Notes: generated by a model not told the origin, from the sequence alone. 64,000 bases of DNA from Bacillus nakamurai (GCF_001584325.1 NZ_LSAZ01000001.1:40514-104513), one strand, 5' to 3'; counted from the stretch's first letter, positions 46,094-57,000 are shown. Numbers and translations: made by a program.

Positions 46094-47313
46094 ATGCTTC
46101 GAAGTTTGATATCAAGGTAAATCGTAAACTTTTCATTGATGTTTTTTAAATCAATTTCCGCGATTTGGCTGATCCGTTTCAGCCTGTAATTTAACGTATT
46201 AACATGAATGTTGAGCGCTTTAGCGGCGGCGTTGACATTACTGTCCGCATCAATAAAACGTTCAAGCGTCTTCACCATATCTGCCTGATGCTCTCTGTCG
46301 TATTGTTCAAGTTTCGATAATGAATAGTTCATATAACCGCTGTGCTTCCGCTTTTCATCCAATACATCCAAGTATTGATATATACCGAGCTCCGAAAAGC
46401 TGAAAAGGTGTTTGGTTTCTCTCACAAACCGTTCTTTCGCTTTTAAAACAGAAAGAGCTTCCTGATAGGAACGGTATACATATGAAATAGATTCGTATAT
46501 TCCGCCGAACGCAATAGACACATCCTCAATTTTATAGCGCTCTTTCAGCTGTTTTTGAATATGAAGGGCGAAATGCTTCAGGTTTTTAAAAGGCTGATCG
46601 GTTTTCGGCGCGGTTAACAAGATTAATTCATTCGAATCCGCCGTCGCCAAAAGGACGTGAATTTGCTGGGTTGTTTCCTGTAAATATTGCAGCTGCTGCT
46701 CGGTTTTTTCGGTCAGCTCCTCATTCAGACGGATAATCATCACACTGAACGCGGGCGGCAGCGCCATTCCGAGCTTATGAAACCCTTCGGCCATCTCGGT
46801 TTCTTGATAAATATGCCCGGTCAGCATCTTCCAAAAAAACTCCTGGCCGCGCTCTTCAATTTTCGTTTTACGGATTTGCAGATGCAAAAGCTTATTCCGC
46901 ACTGCTTTGGCAGCGAGCTGGAGCGTCTGCAAATCATCTTCATTCAGTTTTTTTTTGACCTCCAGCGCCCAAATAAATCCGAGAACCTGACTGTTTTTCC
47001 AGATGGAAATGGCAACGCGGTTGCTTAGTCCGACCTCGTCAATTTCTTTCACTTTGATCGGCTGATCGGTTTTTAAAAGGGCGGGGATCGTCCCGTCTTT
47101 CCACAATTTATTGATGACTTTTTCAGGCACCCTCCGCCCGATAATCGTCGACGTGCGGGCCGGGTCTGTACAATCGCTGTGCGTGCTGTAAGCGAGCAGC
47201 TTATGATTGACATCTTCTATTGTAATCGGGCATTGGAGAACTTCACTGATATGATCGGCTACATCCTCAAGCCTGTCGAAACTGTATTTAAATGGGTCTG
47301 TCGGATTGGTCAT
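46084..47313 (-). CDS. adeR: PucR/CdaR-family transcriptional activator AdeR
   Basis: A 409-residue regulator with an N-terminal PucR-type sensory region (about 15-165), a central GGDEF-like/CdaR segment and a C-terminal PucR helix-turn-helix (FIDADSNVNAAAKALNIHVNTLNYRLKRIS, about 345-390; shown in parts). In B. subtilis AdeR (YukF) activates ald in response to alanine. The location directly upstream of ald supports this. The gene ends inside a palindromic terminator, which separates it from ald transcription. Confidence 0.92.
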   Translation of the reverse strand: MTNPTDPFKYSFDRLEDVADHISEVLQCPITIEDVNHKLLAYSTHSDCTDPARTSTIIGRRVPEKVINKLWKDGTIPALLKTDQPIKVKEIDEVGLSNRVAISIWKNSQVLGFIWALEVKKKLNEDDLQTLQLAAKAVRNKLLHLQIRKTKIEERGQEFFWKMLTGHIYQETEMAEGFHKLGMALPPAFSVMIIRLNEELTEKTEQQLQYLQETTQQIHVLLATADSNELILLTAPKTDQPFKNLKHFALHIQKQLKERYKIEDVSIAFGGIYESISYVYRSYQEALSVLKAKERFVRETKHLFSFSELGIYQYLDVLDEKRKHSGYMNYSLSKLEQYDREHQADMVKTLERFIDADSNVNAAAKALNIHVNTLNYRLKRISQIAEIDLKNINEKFTIYLDIKLRSMDL

Positions 47314-47641
47314 AGATATCCCTACTTTTTTATAGCATCATACCTTGATCTTACCATCTTACTTTTCAGACTGGAAGGCTGTCAGATTTGACACATTTGA
47401 ACAAAAATGAAATAGGACAATCTAATCATTTTCCTGTTTTAGGAATAATAAGATAATCATACTATTTTAATTACAAAATGTGTAAATTAAACGAAAAGCC
47501 TCTTATATCATAAGACTCATTTTGTAAAATTAAAACAGTTTTGTTTGACTGTACCGAATTGTTGTTTTTATAATAATGACGTTCAAAAAATAAGTGAATT
47601 AGCCCATATTTAGGCTGATGACACAGGAGGTAATAAGGAAT
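47314..47641. promoter_or_regulatory. Long divergent control region between adeR and the yuk operon
   Basis: A 328-base AT-rich spacer. On the right it has the yukE promoter TTGACT (47545-47550), 18 bases, TATAAT (47569-47574). Just upstream is a 10-bp inverted repeat TTACAAAATG (47471-47480) / CATTTTGTAA (47518-47527) separated by 37 bases. In B. subtilis the operon is controlled by DegS-DegU; these AT-rich arms are candidates for DegU, which is inference. The leader to yukE is about 60 bases. No ORF of note in the spacer. Confidence 0.6.
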
Positions 47642-47935
47642 ATGTCTGGATTAATTCGTGTCACACCCGAAGAGCTAAGAGCGATGGCTAAGCAATATGG
47701 CGTTGAAAGTCAGGAGGTCATGAATCAGGTTGATCGCTTAAACCGAATGATTTCTGATTTAAAAGGCATGTGGGATGGTGCTTCAAGTGAAGCATTTGCG
47801 GATCAATATGAGCAGCTGAAACCTTCATTTATTAAAATGTCTGAATTGCTTCAAGATGTGAATCATCAGCTCGAACAAACAGCAAATACGCTTGAGTCTA
47901 CTGACCAAGATATCGCTAACCAAATTCGCGGATAA
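47642..47935 (+). CDS. yukE: WXG100 type VII secretion substrate YukE
   Basis: ESAT-6-like protein, 97 residues, exported as a helical-hairpin homodimer by the Yuk system. The central WXG turn is in LKGMWDGASSEAFADQY near residue 40, flanked by two long amphipathic helices. The ATG at 47642 follows AGGAGGTAATAAGGA; an in-frame ATG 24 bases upstream overlaps the site. First gene of yukEDCB(A)-yueBC. A stem-loop follows the gene before yukD. Confidence 0.96.
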   Translation: MSGLIRVTPEELRAMAKQYGVESQEVMNQVDRLNRMISDLKGMWDGASSEAFADQYEQLKPSFIKMSELLQDVNHQLEQTANTLESTDQDIANQIRG

Positions 47936-47954
47936 TAAGATGAATGAAGAAATG

Positions 47955-47989
47955 GAGCGCCTGATTCAATCGAGAAGACGGCGCTCTTT
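47955..47989 (+). promoter_or_regulatory. Intercistronic stem-loop after yukE
   Basis: GAGCGCC (47955-47961) pairs with GGCGCTC (47980-47986) and is followed by TTTC only. A leaky terminator or 3'-end protector here would give more YukE substrate than machine proteins. Confidence 0.55.
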
Positions 47990-48010
47990 CTATGTAAGGG
48001 TGATATGAAT

Positions 48011-48250
48011 ATGTATATCGATATTACAATCGATTTAACACAATATAACGGCAGTGTCTTCGATCTCAGATTGTCAGATTACCATCCTGTGAAAAAAGTC
48101 ATCGATATTGCCCGCCAGGCACAGAATGTATCCATTCCGCCGCGTGAAGGCTATTGGATCAGAGTGGTCAATAAAGAAACGGTTTTTTCCGGAGAACACA
48201 AATTATCTGACTGCGGCATTACGAACGGAGACCGTCTTGAAATTTTATGA
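48011..48250 (+). CDS. yukD: Ubiquitin-like type VII secretion protein YukD
   Basis: A 79-residue ubiquitin-fold protein (EsaB-like) needed for Esx secretion: MYIDITIDLTQYNGSVFDLRL start and ITNGDRLEIL end; it lacks the C-terminal Gly-Gly of ubiquitin, so it is not a conjugating tag. The ATG at 48011 gives the length of B. subtilis YukD; an ATG six bases earlier is possible. AAGGGTGAT lies upstream. yukC begins 14 bases after the stop. Confidence 0.93.
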   Translation: MYIDITIDLTQYNGSVFDLRLSDYHPVKKVIDIARQAQNVSIPPREGYWIRVVNKETVFSGEHKLSDCGITNGDRLEIL

Positions 48251-48264
48251 AAGGACATGGTGGA

Positions 48265-49545
48265 ATGGCAGATCATAAGCGATCCTACTTAGAAACCGAA
48301 TTAGACGCCGCACGGGCAGAAACCGAATCAGGCTTCACGTTCACCTTCCAGCGGGAAAAAATCAAGCTTCTGGACGGCCTTGAGGCGAATGTTATCAAAG
48401 ACGTTGATCCCTTTTTTCAAAAGGAGGTCCTTGTGTCTGAAGACGAAGTAACGATAACCGTCAGCCCCCCTTCCTCCTATCAGGCTTTCCGCTATATAAA
48501 AGGAAAAGATAAAAAAAGCAGATGGCAGTTTGCGTACCGTCTCGTCCAAGCCGTCAAGCAGCACAAACTGAAACGGCTCCATATCATCGCGGCGCCGGAA
48601 AATATCGTGTTTGATAAAGCGCTGACACCGCATTTTCTTTATTACGGCGTAAAGGAAAGCCTCCCGCCTTATGAAGAAGACGGGCAAAGGGTATGGAAAG
48701 AACTGAAAGCGGCCGCAGCGCTTGCAGCTGACGGGGCGTACACCTTTGAAGAGTATCTGAAATACAATGAGACGCTATCATTCTCTCCCGAGGCTAAAAG
48801 CATTTTAGAAGCAGAGACGTTTGAAGAGCTGGAAGAAACCATCCAAAACACAATTGACAGGCTCGAAGCCCGGGACAAAACATACATAAAAATACCTAAA
48901 AAGAAATGGAAAATACAGAGATACGCCGGACTGGCGCTGGCTGTCGCGCTTGTGCCCGCTCTTTTGTATTCTATGTACATTCTGTTTTTCGCCCAGCCGA
49001 AACAAGAAGCGATCGTAGACAGCAACCGGGCGTTTTTAAATCAGCAGTACAGCAAAGTGATAGATACGCTGGCGAAATATGACGCGGAAAGCCTGCCTGA
49101 ATCGGTGCAGTACGAGCTTGCTTCTTCGTATGTTGCGGTTGAAAAGCTTTCTGAAGAACAGCGGAAAAACATTGGAAATTTAGTCACGCTTCAATCAGAT
49201 CCGAAACACTTCCTTTATTGGATAGATATCGGCAGAGGAGAAAATGAAGAAGCGATCAGCATCGGCCGCAAACTGGAATACAACCCGTACATCTGGCTCG
49301 GGCTTTCGAAATATAAACAGCAATTATTAGCGGATGACAGTATGAAGGACGATGAAAAGCAAAAAGAACTGGACTCCGTGCAAAGCGAGCTGACGAAAGC
49401 GCAAAAAGAACTGGACGAGCAGAAAGCGGACGCCGATAGTGATACAGCCGCAACAGCCGGACAAGATGACGGCAAAAAACAAGCCGAAGCAAAGGATAAC
49501 AATGAGAACGACAAGAAAGATGAGAAAAAAGATGAAAAAAAATAA
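48265..49545 (+). CDS. yukC: Type VII secretion pseudokinase-membrane protein YukC (EssB)
   Basis: EssB-type core component of 426 residues. The cytosolic N-terminal half (about 1-205) has the inactive Ser/Thr kinase-like fold, one membrane helix lies near 220-243 (YAGLALAVALVPALLYSMYILFF), and an outward helical domain follows. The last 55 residues are a low-complexity charged tail rich in Lys, Asp and Glu that is typical for Bacillus YukC. ATG at 48265 has AAAGGA nine bases upstream; the in-frame ATG at 48247 overlaps the yukD stop and is an alternative. Confidence 0.94.
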   Translation: MADHKRSYLETELDAARAETESGFTFTFQREKIKLLDGLEANVIKDVDPFFQKEVLVSEDEVTITVSPPSSYQAFRYIKGKDKKSRWQFAYRLVQAVKQHKLKRLHIIAAPENIVFDKALTPHFLYYGVKESLPPYEEDGQRVWKELKAAAALAADGAYTFEEYLKYNETLSFSPEAKSILEAETFEELEETIQNTIDRLEARDKTYIKIPKKKWKIQRYAGLALAVALVPALLYSMYILFFAQPKQEAIVDSNRAFLNQQYSKVIDTLAKYDAESLPESVQYELASSYVAVEKLSEEQRKNIGNLVTLQSDPKHFLYWIDIGRGENEEAISIGRKLEYNPYIWLGLSKYKQQLLADDSMKDDEKQKELDSVQSELTKAQKELDEQKADADSDTAATAGQDDGKKQAEAKDNNENDKKDEKKDEKK

Positions 49546-49599
49546 CAGAATACATCAAATGGCCGCAAGTAACGATCAGGCTGTCAGGAGGTTCGCCAT

Positions 49600-52500
49600 A
49601 TGAGTCTGTTATGGGTGTTTTATCAGAAACACGTTCAAAAAATCAGCCTGTCTGACCTCCCGGCATCTCAGCCGCTGACCATCGGGCCGGAAATGAAGGA
49701 TACGATCACGATCGGCACTCTTCCGTTACGGCACACCGCAGTCTCCCTTCGCAGCAAAGAAACAGACCTGTATGATGTTTTCCTGGGAAATAACTGTGCC
49801 GGCGCATTGACGATAGGAAATGACGTTTCGTTTCAGATTGAAGGAGAGGACATTCGGCTCCGAATCACTGAAGATCAGCAGGAAACGTCTGTTTATTTTA
49901 TTGGTGAGAAGGATGAGATTGTCTTTTCCTCAGAGCTTTTGGAAGCGGATATTGTTAAAGAACCGTCCTCCGCTCAAAAAGGCACATTTTATTTGCAGAA
50001 AGCGGGAGACAGCTGGTCTGTCATTCCCGGCAGTCAGGAAGTTTACGTAAATGGTGAGCGTGCTGCTGCCTCTCAAAAACTTCAGGCGGGAGACGAGCTG
50101 CTGTGGAATTTTCTGAGGGTGAGGCTGACGGAAGAGGATCTATTAGAAATCATTCACCACGAACGGTTTCAAACAGGCTTACTCAAGACAAAAAAACCAA
50201 GCACCGAAATGAAAAAGAAATACCCGCAATATCGCAGAACGCCCCGGATGGTCTATGATCTGCCCGAAGACCGGGTCTCGTTCAGCTTTCCTTCGCAAGA
50301 GAGCGATCAAAACAACAGAGGCCTCTGGCTCGTCATTCTTCCGCCGCTGGTCATGCTGATCGTCATGACGGTTGTCGCCATCATCCAGCCGAGGGGAATT
50401 TTCATCCTCGTCTCCATGGCGATGTTTATCATGACGCTGATTACGTCCACGGTTCAATACTTTCGTGAAAAAAGCCAGCGGAAAAAACGCGAGGAAAAGC
50501 GGGAGCGCGTGTACAAGCTGTATTTAGATAACAAACGGAAAGAGCTGCAGGCGCTGTCTGAAAAGCAATTGCAGGTGCTCATGTTTCATTTTCCATCCTT
50601 TGAAAACATGAAATACTTAACCTCTGAAATCAGCGGGCGCATTTGGGAAAAATCGCTGGAAAGCAGGGATTTTCTCATGCTTCGGCTCGGAACAGGAACG
50701 GTTCCCGCAAGCTATGAGATTTCCATGAGCGGCGGCGATTTGGCAAACCGCGACATAGATGACTTGATGGAGCAGTCACAGCAGATGCAGCGTGTGTACA
50801 AGGACGTCCGAAACGCACCCGTCACCGTTGATTTACAAGAAGGGCCGATGGGGCTCATCGGAAAATCACAAATCGTAAAAAATGAGATTCACCAGCTGAT
50901 CGGCCAGCTCGCTTTTTTCAACAGCTACCACGACCTGCGTTTTGTCTTTATCTTTCATGAAGATGAATATAAGGAATGGGAATGGATGAAGTGGCTGCCG
51001 CAATTCCAGCTGCCGCATATGTATGCGAAAGGGTTTATTTACAATGAACAGACCCGTGATCAATTGTTATCGTCCATTTACGAGCTGTTGAGAGAGCGGG
51101 ATTTGGAAGAAGACAAAGAAAAACTCGTCTTCCAGCCGCATTTTGTCTTTGTCATCACAAATCAGCAGCTGATTTCAGAGCACGTCATTTTAGAATACAT
51201 CGAAGGACGCCACGAGCATCTCGGCATCTCAGCGATCATCGCCGCGGAAACGAAGGAAAGCCTGTCAGAAAACATTCACACCCTCGTCCGCTATATTAAT
51301 GAAGATGAAGGCGACATTCTCATTCAAAAGAAAAAAGCGGTGCAGGTTCCGTTTAGGCTGGACAAGCATGAACGGAAAAACAATGAACGGTTTGCCCGAA
51401 CGCTGCGGACATTACAGCATCAAGTCGGGATGACAAACTCCATCCCTGAAACGGTCTCATTTTTGGAACTGTTTCATGCAAAAGAAGTAAAAGAAATCGG
51501 CATCAGGCAGAAATGGCAGACAAGTGAATCAGCGAAATCACTGTCCGTTCCGATCGGCTACAAAGGAAAAGATGACATCGTGTATTTAAACCTGCACGAA
51601 AAAGCCCACGGACCGCACGGATTGCTGGCGGGAACGACGGGTTCCGGGAAAAGTGAGTTTCTCCAAACGTACATCCTGTCACTGGCCGTTCATTTTCATC
51701 CGCATGAAGCTGCATTCTTACTGATTGACTATAAAGGCGGGGGAATGGCGCAGCCGTTTCGCAAAATGCCTCACCTGCTCGGTACGATCACCAATATCGA
51801 AGGAAGCAAGAACTTCAGCATCCGGGCGCTTGCCTCGATTAAAAGCGAGCTGAAAAAACGACAGCGTTTGTTTGATCAATATCGCGTGAATCACATCAAC
51901 GACTATACAAAGCTGTATAAACAGGGAGAAGCGGAGATTCCGATGCCGCACCTGTTTTTAATTTCAGATGAATTTGCCGAGCTGAAAAGCGAAGAGCCAG
52001 ACTTTATCAGAGAGCTTGTCAGCGCCGCGCGCATCGGGCGAAGCCTCGGCGTGCATTTAATACTTGCAACGCAAAAGCCGGGCGGCATCATTGATGACCA
52101 AATATGGAGCAACTCGCGCTTTAAAGTCGCGCTGAAGGTGCAGGATGCAAGCGACAGTAAAGAAATTTTGAAAAACAGCGATGCGGCGAATATTACCGTA
52201 ACCGGGCGCGGATATTTGCAGGTCGGCAATAACGAAGTGTACGAGCAGTTCCAGTCTGCATGGAGCGGTGCGCCTTATATGGCGGATGTGTACGGCACGG
52301 AGGATGACATCGCAATTGTTACCGATACGGGCTTGATTCCGCTCTCAGAAGTCGATACAGACGAACTGGCCAAAAAAGACGCGCCAGCCGAGATCGAAGC
52401 AGTGGTTGATGAAATAGAACGCATCCAAAAAGAAATGGGCATTGAAAAACTGCCGAGCCCGTGGCTTCCGCCGCTTGCCGATCGCATACCGCGCACTCTT

Positions 52501-54075
52501 TATCCGGCAGAAGAAAAAGACCGCTTCTTCGTTGCGTACTTTGATGAGCCTGATCAGCAAAGACAGGCCCCGCTCGCTTATACGATGATGGATGACGGCA
52601 ACATCGGCATTTTCGGCTCGTCCGGCTACGGGAAGTCAGTAGCTGCGATCACCTTCCTGATGAATTTTGCGGAAGGGTATACGCCGGAGCAAATGCATAT
52701 GTACATCTTTGACTTCGGAAACGGCACGCTTCTGCCATTGGCGAAGCTCCCGCATACCGCTGACTATTTCTTAATGGATCAAACGAGAAAGATCGAAAAA
52801 TTCATGATCCGCATCAAGGAAGAGATCGAACACCGGAAACGGCTGTTCAGGGAAAAAGAAGTCAGCCATATCAAAATGTACAATTCGCTCAGCGAAGAAG
52901 AGCTGCCGTTCATATTTATAACAATTGACAACTTTGACATCGTAAAAGACGAAATGCATGAATTAGAAACGGAATTCATCCAAATTTCCCGCGACGGGCA
53001 AAGCTTAGGCATTTACTTCCTGCTCACCGCAACGAGAGTAAACGCCGTCCGCCAGTCGCTTTTAAACAACTTAAAAACAAAAGTCGTCCATTATTTAATG
53101 GACCAATCCGAGGGGTATTCCATTTACGGACGTCCGCCATTCAGCCTCGAACCGATCCCTGGCCGCGTCATGATTCAAAAAGAAGAACTGTATTTCGCGC
53201 AAATGCTTCTTCCTGCTGATGCGGAAAATGATCTCGAGATGTTCCAAGCGCTGAAAAGCGATGTGCAGGCATTAGCTGAGCGCCATGCAGGAAAACCCGG
53301 ACCGGTCCCGATTCCGATGCTTCCGGATATGCTGTCGGCAAAAGAATTCTCGCTCCGCCTCGGTTCGGACCGGGAGCCGTTTCGTATTCCTGTCGGGCTT
53401 CATGAGGAAAAAGTCAGCCCAGTGTATTTTGATCTCGGAAAACATAAACACTGCCTTATCTTAGGCCAGACACAGCGCGGCAAAACAAATGTTATGAAAG
53501 TGATGATTGAACATCTGCTGCGTGAAGAGACGGAACTGATCGGCCTGTTCGACTCCATTGACCGGGGGCTGTCGCATTATGCGCAGGAAACAAACGTCAG
53601 CTATTTGGATACAAAAGAAGACGTGAAGGAGTGGATCGAAACGGCCGAACGCATCTTCGAAGAGCGGGAAGCGCTGTACGCGCAGGCCGTTAAGCATGGC
53701 GATGTGCACAAGCTCAGCTTCTCTCCGGTCGTGTTGATGGCAGACGGAATTACGAGATTCCAGCAGACGATCGACACCTCCATTCAGGATGCGCTGGCGA
53801 TGTTTATGAAATCATACGCGCACGTAGGCTTCAGCTTCATCCCGGCAGGCAATCACAGCGAATTCTCGAAAGGCTATGACTCCTTAACGACGGAAATGAA
53901 GCAGATTCGCCATGCGATGCTGCTTGTGAAAAAATCTGAACAAAATGTGATTCCGCTGCCTTATCAGCGGCAGGAACCGGACATTCAGCCGGGCTTCGGC
54001 TATTTGGTTGAAAACGGGAAGGAGCAAAAAATTCAAATTCCTTTATGTTCTGCGGAAAGGGAGGCTGTTAGATGA
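49600..54075 (+). CDS. yukB: Type VII secretion FtsK/SpoIIIE ATPase YukBA (EssC)
   Basis: Motor of the Esx secretion system, 1491 residues, in one uninterrupted frame. N-terminal tandem FHA-like domains (about 1-190), two membrane helices (about 245-285), then three ATPase domains with P-loops GTTGSGKS at 678, GSSGYGKS at 1006 and GQTQRGKT at 1289. The first keeps the acidic ISDEFAEL Walker B near 788, so it is likely the active one. CAGGAGGTT precedes the ATG. Its end overlaps the yueB start (ATGA). Confidence 0.96.
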   Translation: MSLLWVFYQKHVQKISLSDLPASQPLTIGPEMKDTITIGTLPLRHTAVSLRSKETDLYDVFLGNNCAGALTIGNDVSFQIEGEDIRLRITEDQQETSVYFIGEKDEIVFSSELLEADIVKEPSSAQKGTFYLQKAGDSWSVIPGSQEVYVNGERAAASQKLQAGDELLWNFLRVRLTEEDLLEIIHHERFQTGLLKTKKPSTEMKKKYPQYRRTPRMVYDLPEDRVSFSFPSQESDQNNRGLWLVILPPLVMLIVMTVVAIIQPRGIFILVSMAMFIMTLITSTVQYFREKSQRKKREEKRERVYKLYLDNKRKELQALSEKQLQVLMFHFPSFENMKYLTSEISGRIWEKSLESRDFLMLRLGTGTVPASYEISMSGGDLANRDIDDLMEQSQQMQRVYKDVRNAPVTVDLQEGPMGLIGKSQIVKNEIHQLIGQLAFFNSYHDLRFVFIFHEDEYKEWEWMKWLPQFQLPHMYAKGFIYNEQTRDQLLSSIYELLRERDLEEDKEKLVFQPHFVFVITNQQLISEHVILEYIEGRHEHLGISAIIAAETKESLSENIHTLVRYINEDEGDILIQKKKAVQVPFRLDKHERKNNERFARTLRTLQHQVGMTNSIPETVSFLELFHAKEVKEIGIRQKWQTSESAKSLSVPIGYKGKDDIVYLNLHEKAHGPHGLLAGTTGSGKSEFLQTYILSLAVHFHPHEAAFLLIDYKGGGMAQPFRKMPHLLGTITNIEGSKNFSIRALASIKSELKKRQRLFDQYRVNHINDYTKLYKQGEAEIPMPHLFLISDEFAELKSEEPDFIRELVSAARIGRSLGVHLILATQKPGGIIDDQIWSNSRFKVALKVQDASDSKEILKNSDAANITVTGRGYLQVGNNEVYEQFQSAWSGAPYMADVYGTEDDIAIVTDTGLIPLSEVDTDELAKKDAPAEIEAVVDEIERIQKEMGIEKLPSPWLPPLADRIPRTLYPAEEKDRFFVAYFDEPDQQRQAPLAYTMMDDGNIGIFGSSGYGKSVAAITFLMNFAEGYTPEQMHMYIFDFGNGTLLPLAKLPHTADYFLMDQTRKIEKFMIRIKEEIEHRKRLFREKEVSHIKMYNSLSEEELPFIFITIDNFDIVKDEMHELETEFIQISRDGQSLGIYFLLTATRVNAVRQSLLNNLKTKVVHYLMDQSEGYSIYGRPPFSLEPIPGRVMIQKEELYFAQMLLPADAENDLEMFQALKSDVQALAERHAGKPGPVPIPMLPDMLSAKEFSLRLGSDREPFRIPVGLHEEKVSPVYFDLGKHKHCLILGQTQRGKTNVMKVMIEHLLREETELIGLFDSIDRGLSHYAQETNVSYLDTKEDVKEWIETAERIFEEREALYAQAVKHGDVHKLSFSPVVLMADGITRFQQTIDTSIQDALAMFMKSYAHVGFSFIPAGNHSEFSKGYDSLTTEMKQIRHAMLLVKKSEQNVIPLPYQRQEPDIQPGFGYLVENGKEQKIQIPLCSAEREAVR

Positions 54076-57000
54076 CTGAACAACGAAAAAGCCTGATGAA
54101 ATTAATAGCCGCGGTCATCATCATTTTGCTGCTGCCGGTGCTGTTTTTCCGGTTTATCGGCGATGACCCGACGAAACAAAAAATAAACGCCACACGACAA
54201 ATCGCGGTCGTAAACGAAGACACGGGGTTAAATGAGGAAACGGAAACGAGTGATGAACAGCCGCAATCCGTCCATTTTGGCAAAGAAGTGGCGGCCGCTC
54301 TCGGTGACCGTCCGCATTATTCTTGGACGGTCGTAAACCGGAGTGCGGCGGAAAACGGCTTGGCGGCAAAGAAATATGACGCCATCGTCTACATTCCCTC
54401 TGATTTTTCAAAAGACATTTTGAGTTATGACAAGGAGCGCCCTCAAAAAGCTGCGCTGACTTTCAGCATTCAAAACAACCTGAATGCCGTCAACAAAGAA
54501 AAAGTGCAGCGCGAGCTTGAGGATGCCCAAAAATCAATGAATAAAAAAATGTCGGCCTTGTATTGGAATTTTGTCTCGCAAAAAGTGAACAATGTCAGAG
54601 GCGAATTTGACAAGATCGTTAATAAAGAATCAGAATTCCAAAACGTCATGTACAACTTTTATAAGCCAAGCTCCAATGACTTGGCCGGTGAAATCAAGCG
54701 GCAAAAAGACTTAATTGACGAACTGAAAGCATCAATGAATGAAGCGCAGGGCACGTCAAAAGAAAAATTGTCAGCAGCTGACGAAGCAAAAAACACACTT
54801 AAAGATTTTGCCGATACGGTTGAACGATATAAACAATATCAAGAAAACCAGAAAAAACTGCTGCTGGCAGCCCAAGAACAAAATCAGCAGCAAATCACAA
54901 CCGGGTTAAACGCCATTAAAGCACAGCAGGCCGCCAACCAATTCAGCACTCTCATGAGCGGACTGGCTACAGGCATAAACCAGGCAAAGACACAGCTCGG
55001 CCAGACCGGCTCAGCAATAGCGGCAGCCCAACAGGTGAGAGAAAAACAAGTGCCGGAGCAGGAAAACGGCATGGGTCTTATCCAAAGCAATTTAATTAAT
55101 GTCTACCAAAACGGGGCTAAGCTAAATAAATTAAACAGCCTCCTTGTGGAATTAATACCGGCTCGTGAAAAATTAACTGTTGCAGAAAGACCTGATACGG
55201 AAAGTCCTGACGATGGTAATCAAGATCAAGATAAAGATAAAGATCAGAATCAAGAAGATAAAGATGATCTAAAATTAGAATTACAAGACCAGCGTGATGA
55301 GTTAAAAGAGATTGCTGCGCAAATTAAAAACATTTCAGAAAGCCTAAAAGAAGAGTCTGATACAGAAAATCAAGATACTGATCCAGATACGCCAAAACAA
55401 GATAATGGAAAAGAAACAAATTCTGATAATCAAACTGACGATAACGGACAAAATGATGATGGTAAGTCAGATGACCAAGCTCAGGAGCATACCGAAGATA
55501 CTGAAAAGGAACCTATAGATAGCTCAGGTGCTGAACAAACTGCATCTTCTCAATCAGTTGAGGTTGTCAAACTGGCTAATGAGAGTGAAACTGGAGACGA
55601 AAATGAGGGACAACCTGAAGAGGATTCAGATATCAAAAAGGCTAAAGAACAGCTTATTCAAGCCTCAGAACGTATTCAAAAAATTGAAGAGGAATTGAAA
55701 GAAAAAGAAAATACGCATAATGAAAAGTTGAAAAAGAAGCTTGAAGAGCTGCAAATACAAATAGACAAACTCAATAATCAAATTGATGATCTGAACATTC
55801 AATTAAAAGACCTTAATAAAGATTTAAAGACGCTAAAGGCAAAGAGGAAAGAAGATTTTGATGGCATAAAGACAGCCATTATGGAGTTGGAAAATAAAGA
55901 TCAATTACAATTCATAAAAGAGATCAATACATTCAATATCTCTGATTTAATGAAATATTATAAATATTTATCTGCATATGATTCTACTCTATTTGGTACG
56001 GTTGATAGTGAAGCAAAAGATAAGGCAATCACTGACAAGCAAGGCAATGTCCAATCCGTCCTCGCCATCAAACCGGAAGAAACGGCAAGCTGGGAAAACC
56101 TGAAAAACAACAAGATGGAAACCGATGAAGACATCAATCGTTTCATCAGCGGCATGACCGAGTTCACCGATAACTACAACAGCTATATCAGAGATGAACA
56201 ATCGGGAGTGCTCGATGAGCTGGCCAAAATTTCAGAAAGCGCCGCCAATGCAGCTGATCAGCTCGCAAAAGGCGCCATGCAGGAAGCGGCAGCGTTTAAC
56301 GAAAACGGTTTAACCGGTACGATGGCGCTGAGCGCTCAGGATACCGTCGGCCGCGAAGTGCTGCAAATGTCAGACACGATGGGCCATCTATCGGAACGCC
56401 AGTCAGGCATCATCAGCTACACCGACAACATGCAGCAAAGCGTAAATGACGTGCAGCATAAAGCCGACACCCTCAACAGTAACTGGGGCAAAAACGTGGA
56501 TTCCACAAAACTGATCAGAAACGACGTCTACGGCATTTTAGGAAATGCGCTCGTCGACGGGCAGGAGAACGGATACGTTTACGATTATTTGGCCAATCCG
56601 CTTAAAATCAGCGGCGAGGTGCCGGAAGAACACACCCAAAACGTTCCGCCGGTTGTCATTTTGGTCATTGTCCTGATCAGCAGCCTTCTGATCGGATATT
56701 TCAGCTCGTATTATCAAAATGCCCCGCTTCCGGTAAAAGGTGCGCTCTTTGGCATCTTAAACATCCTTGTCGGCCTGATGATCAGTTTGTTCGGTTTGAA
56801 TATTTACTCGCTTCCGGACGATCAGACGATTAAATGGTCAGTCTTTACCATTCTGCTGCTTGCCGCAAGTTCAGCTTTTATCCGGGCAGCCTTTATCTTC
56901 GGATCGATCTCCGGATGGATCGCATCATCCGCGCTGATTCTGTTTTACGTTGCGCCGCTGATCGACCTGATTATGCCGAACTTCAGCTTTGACAGCCCTG

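Noticed and set aside
47314..47641. Search for a CRISPR array or tandem repeats in the AT-rich spacers
   Set aside because: No regularly spaced repeats were found here or elsewhere in the window; only inverted repeats.
49215..49568. Minus-strand frame rich in Ser/Phe opposite the yukC tail
   Set aside because: It is the complement of the Lys/Asp/Glu-rich low-complexity tail; composition explains the open frame.
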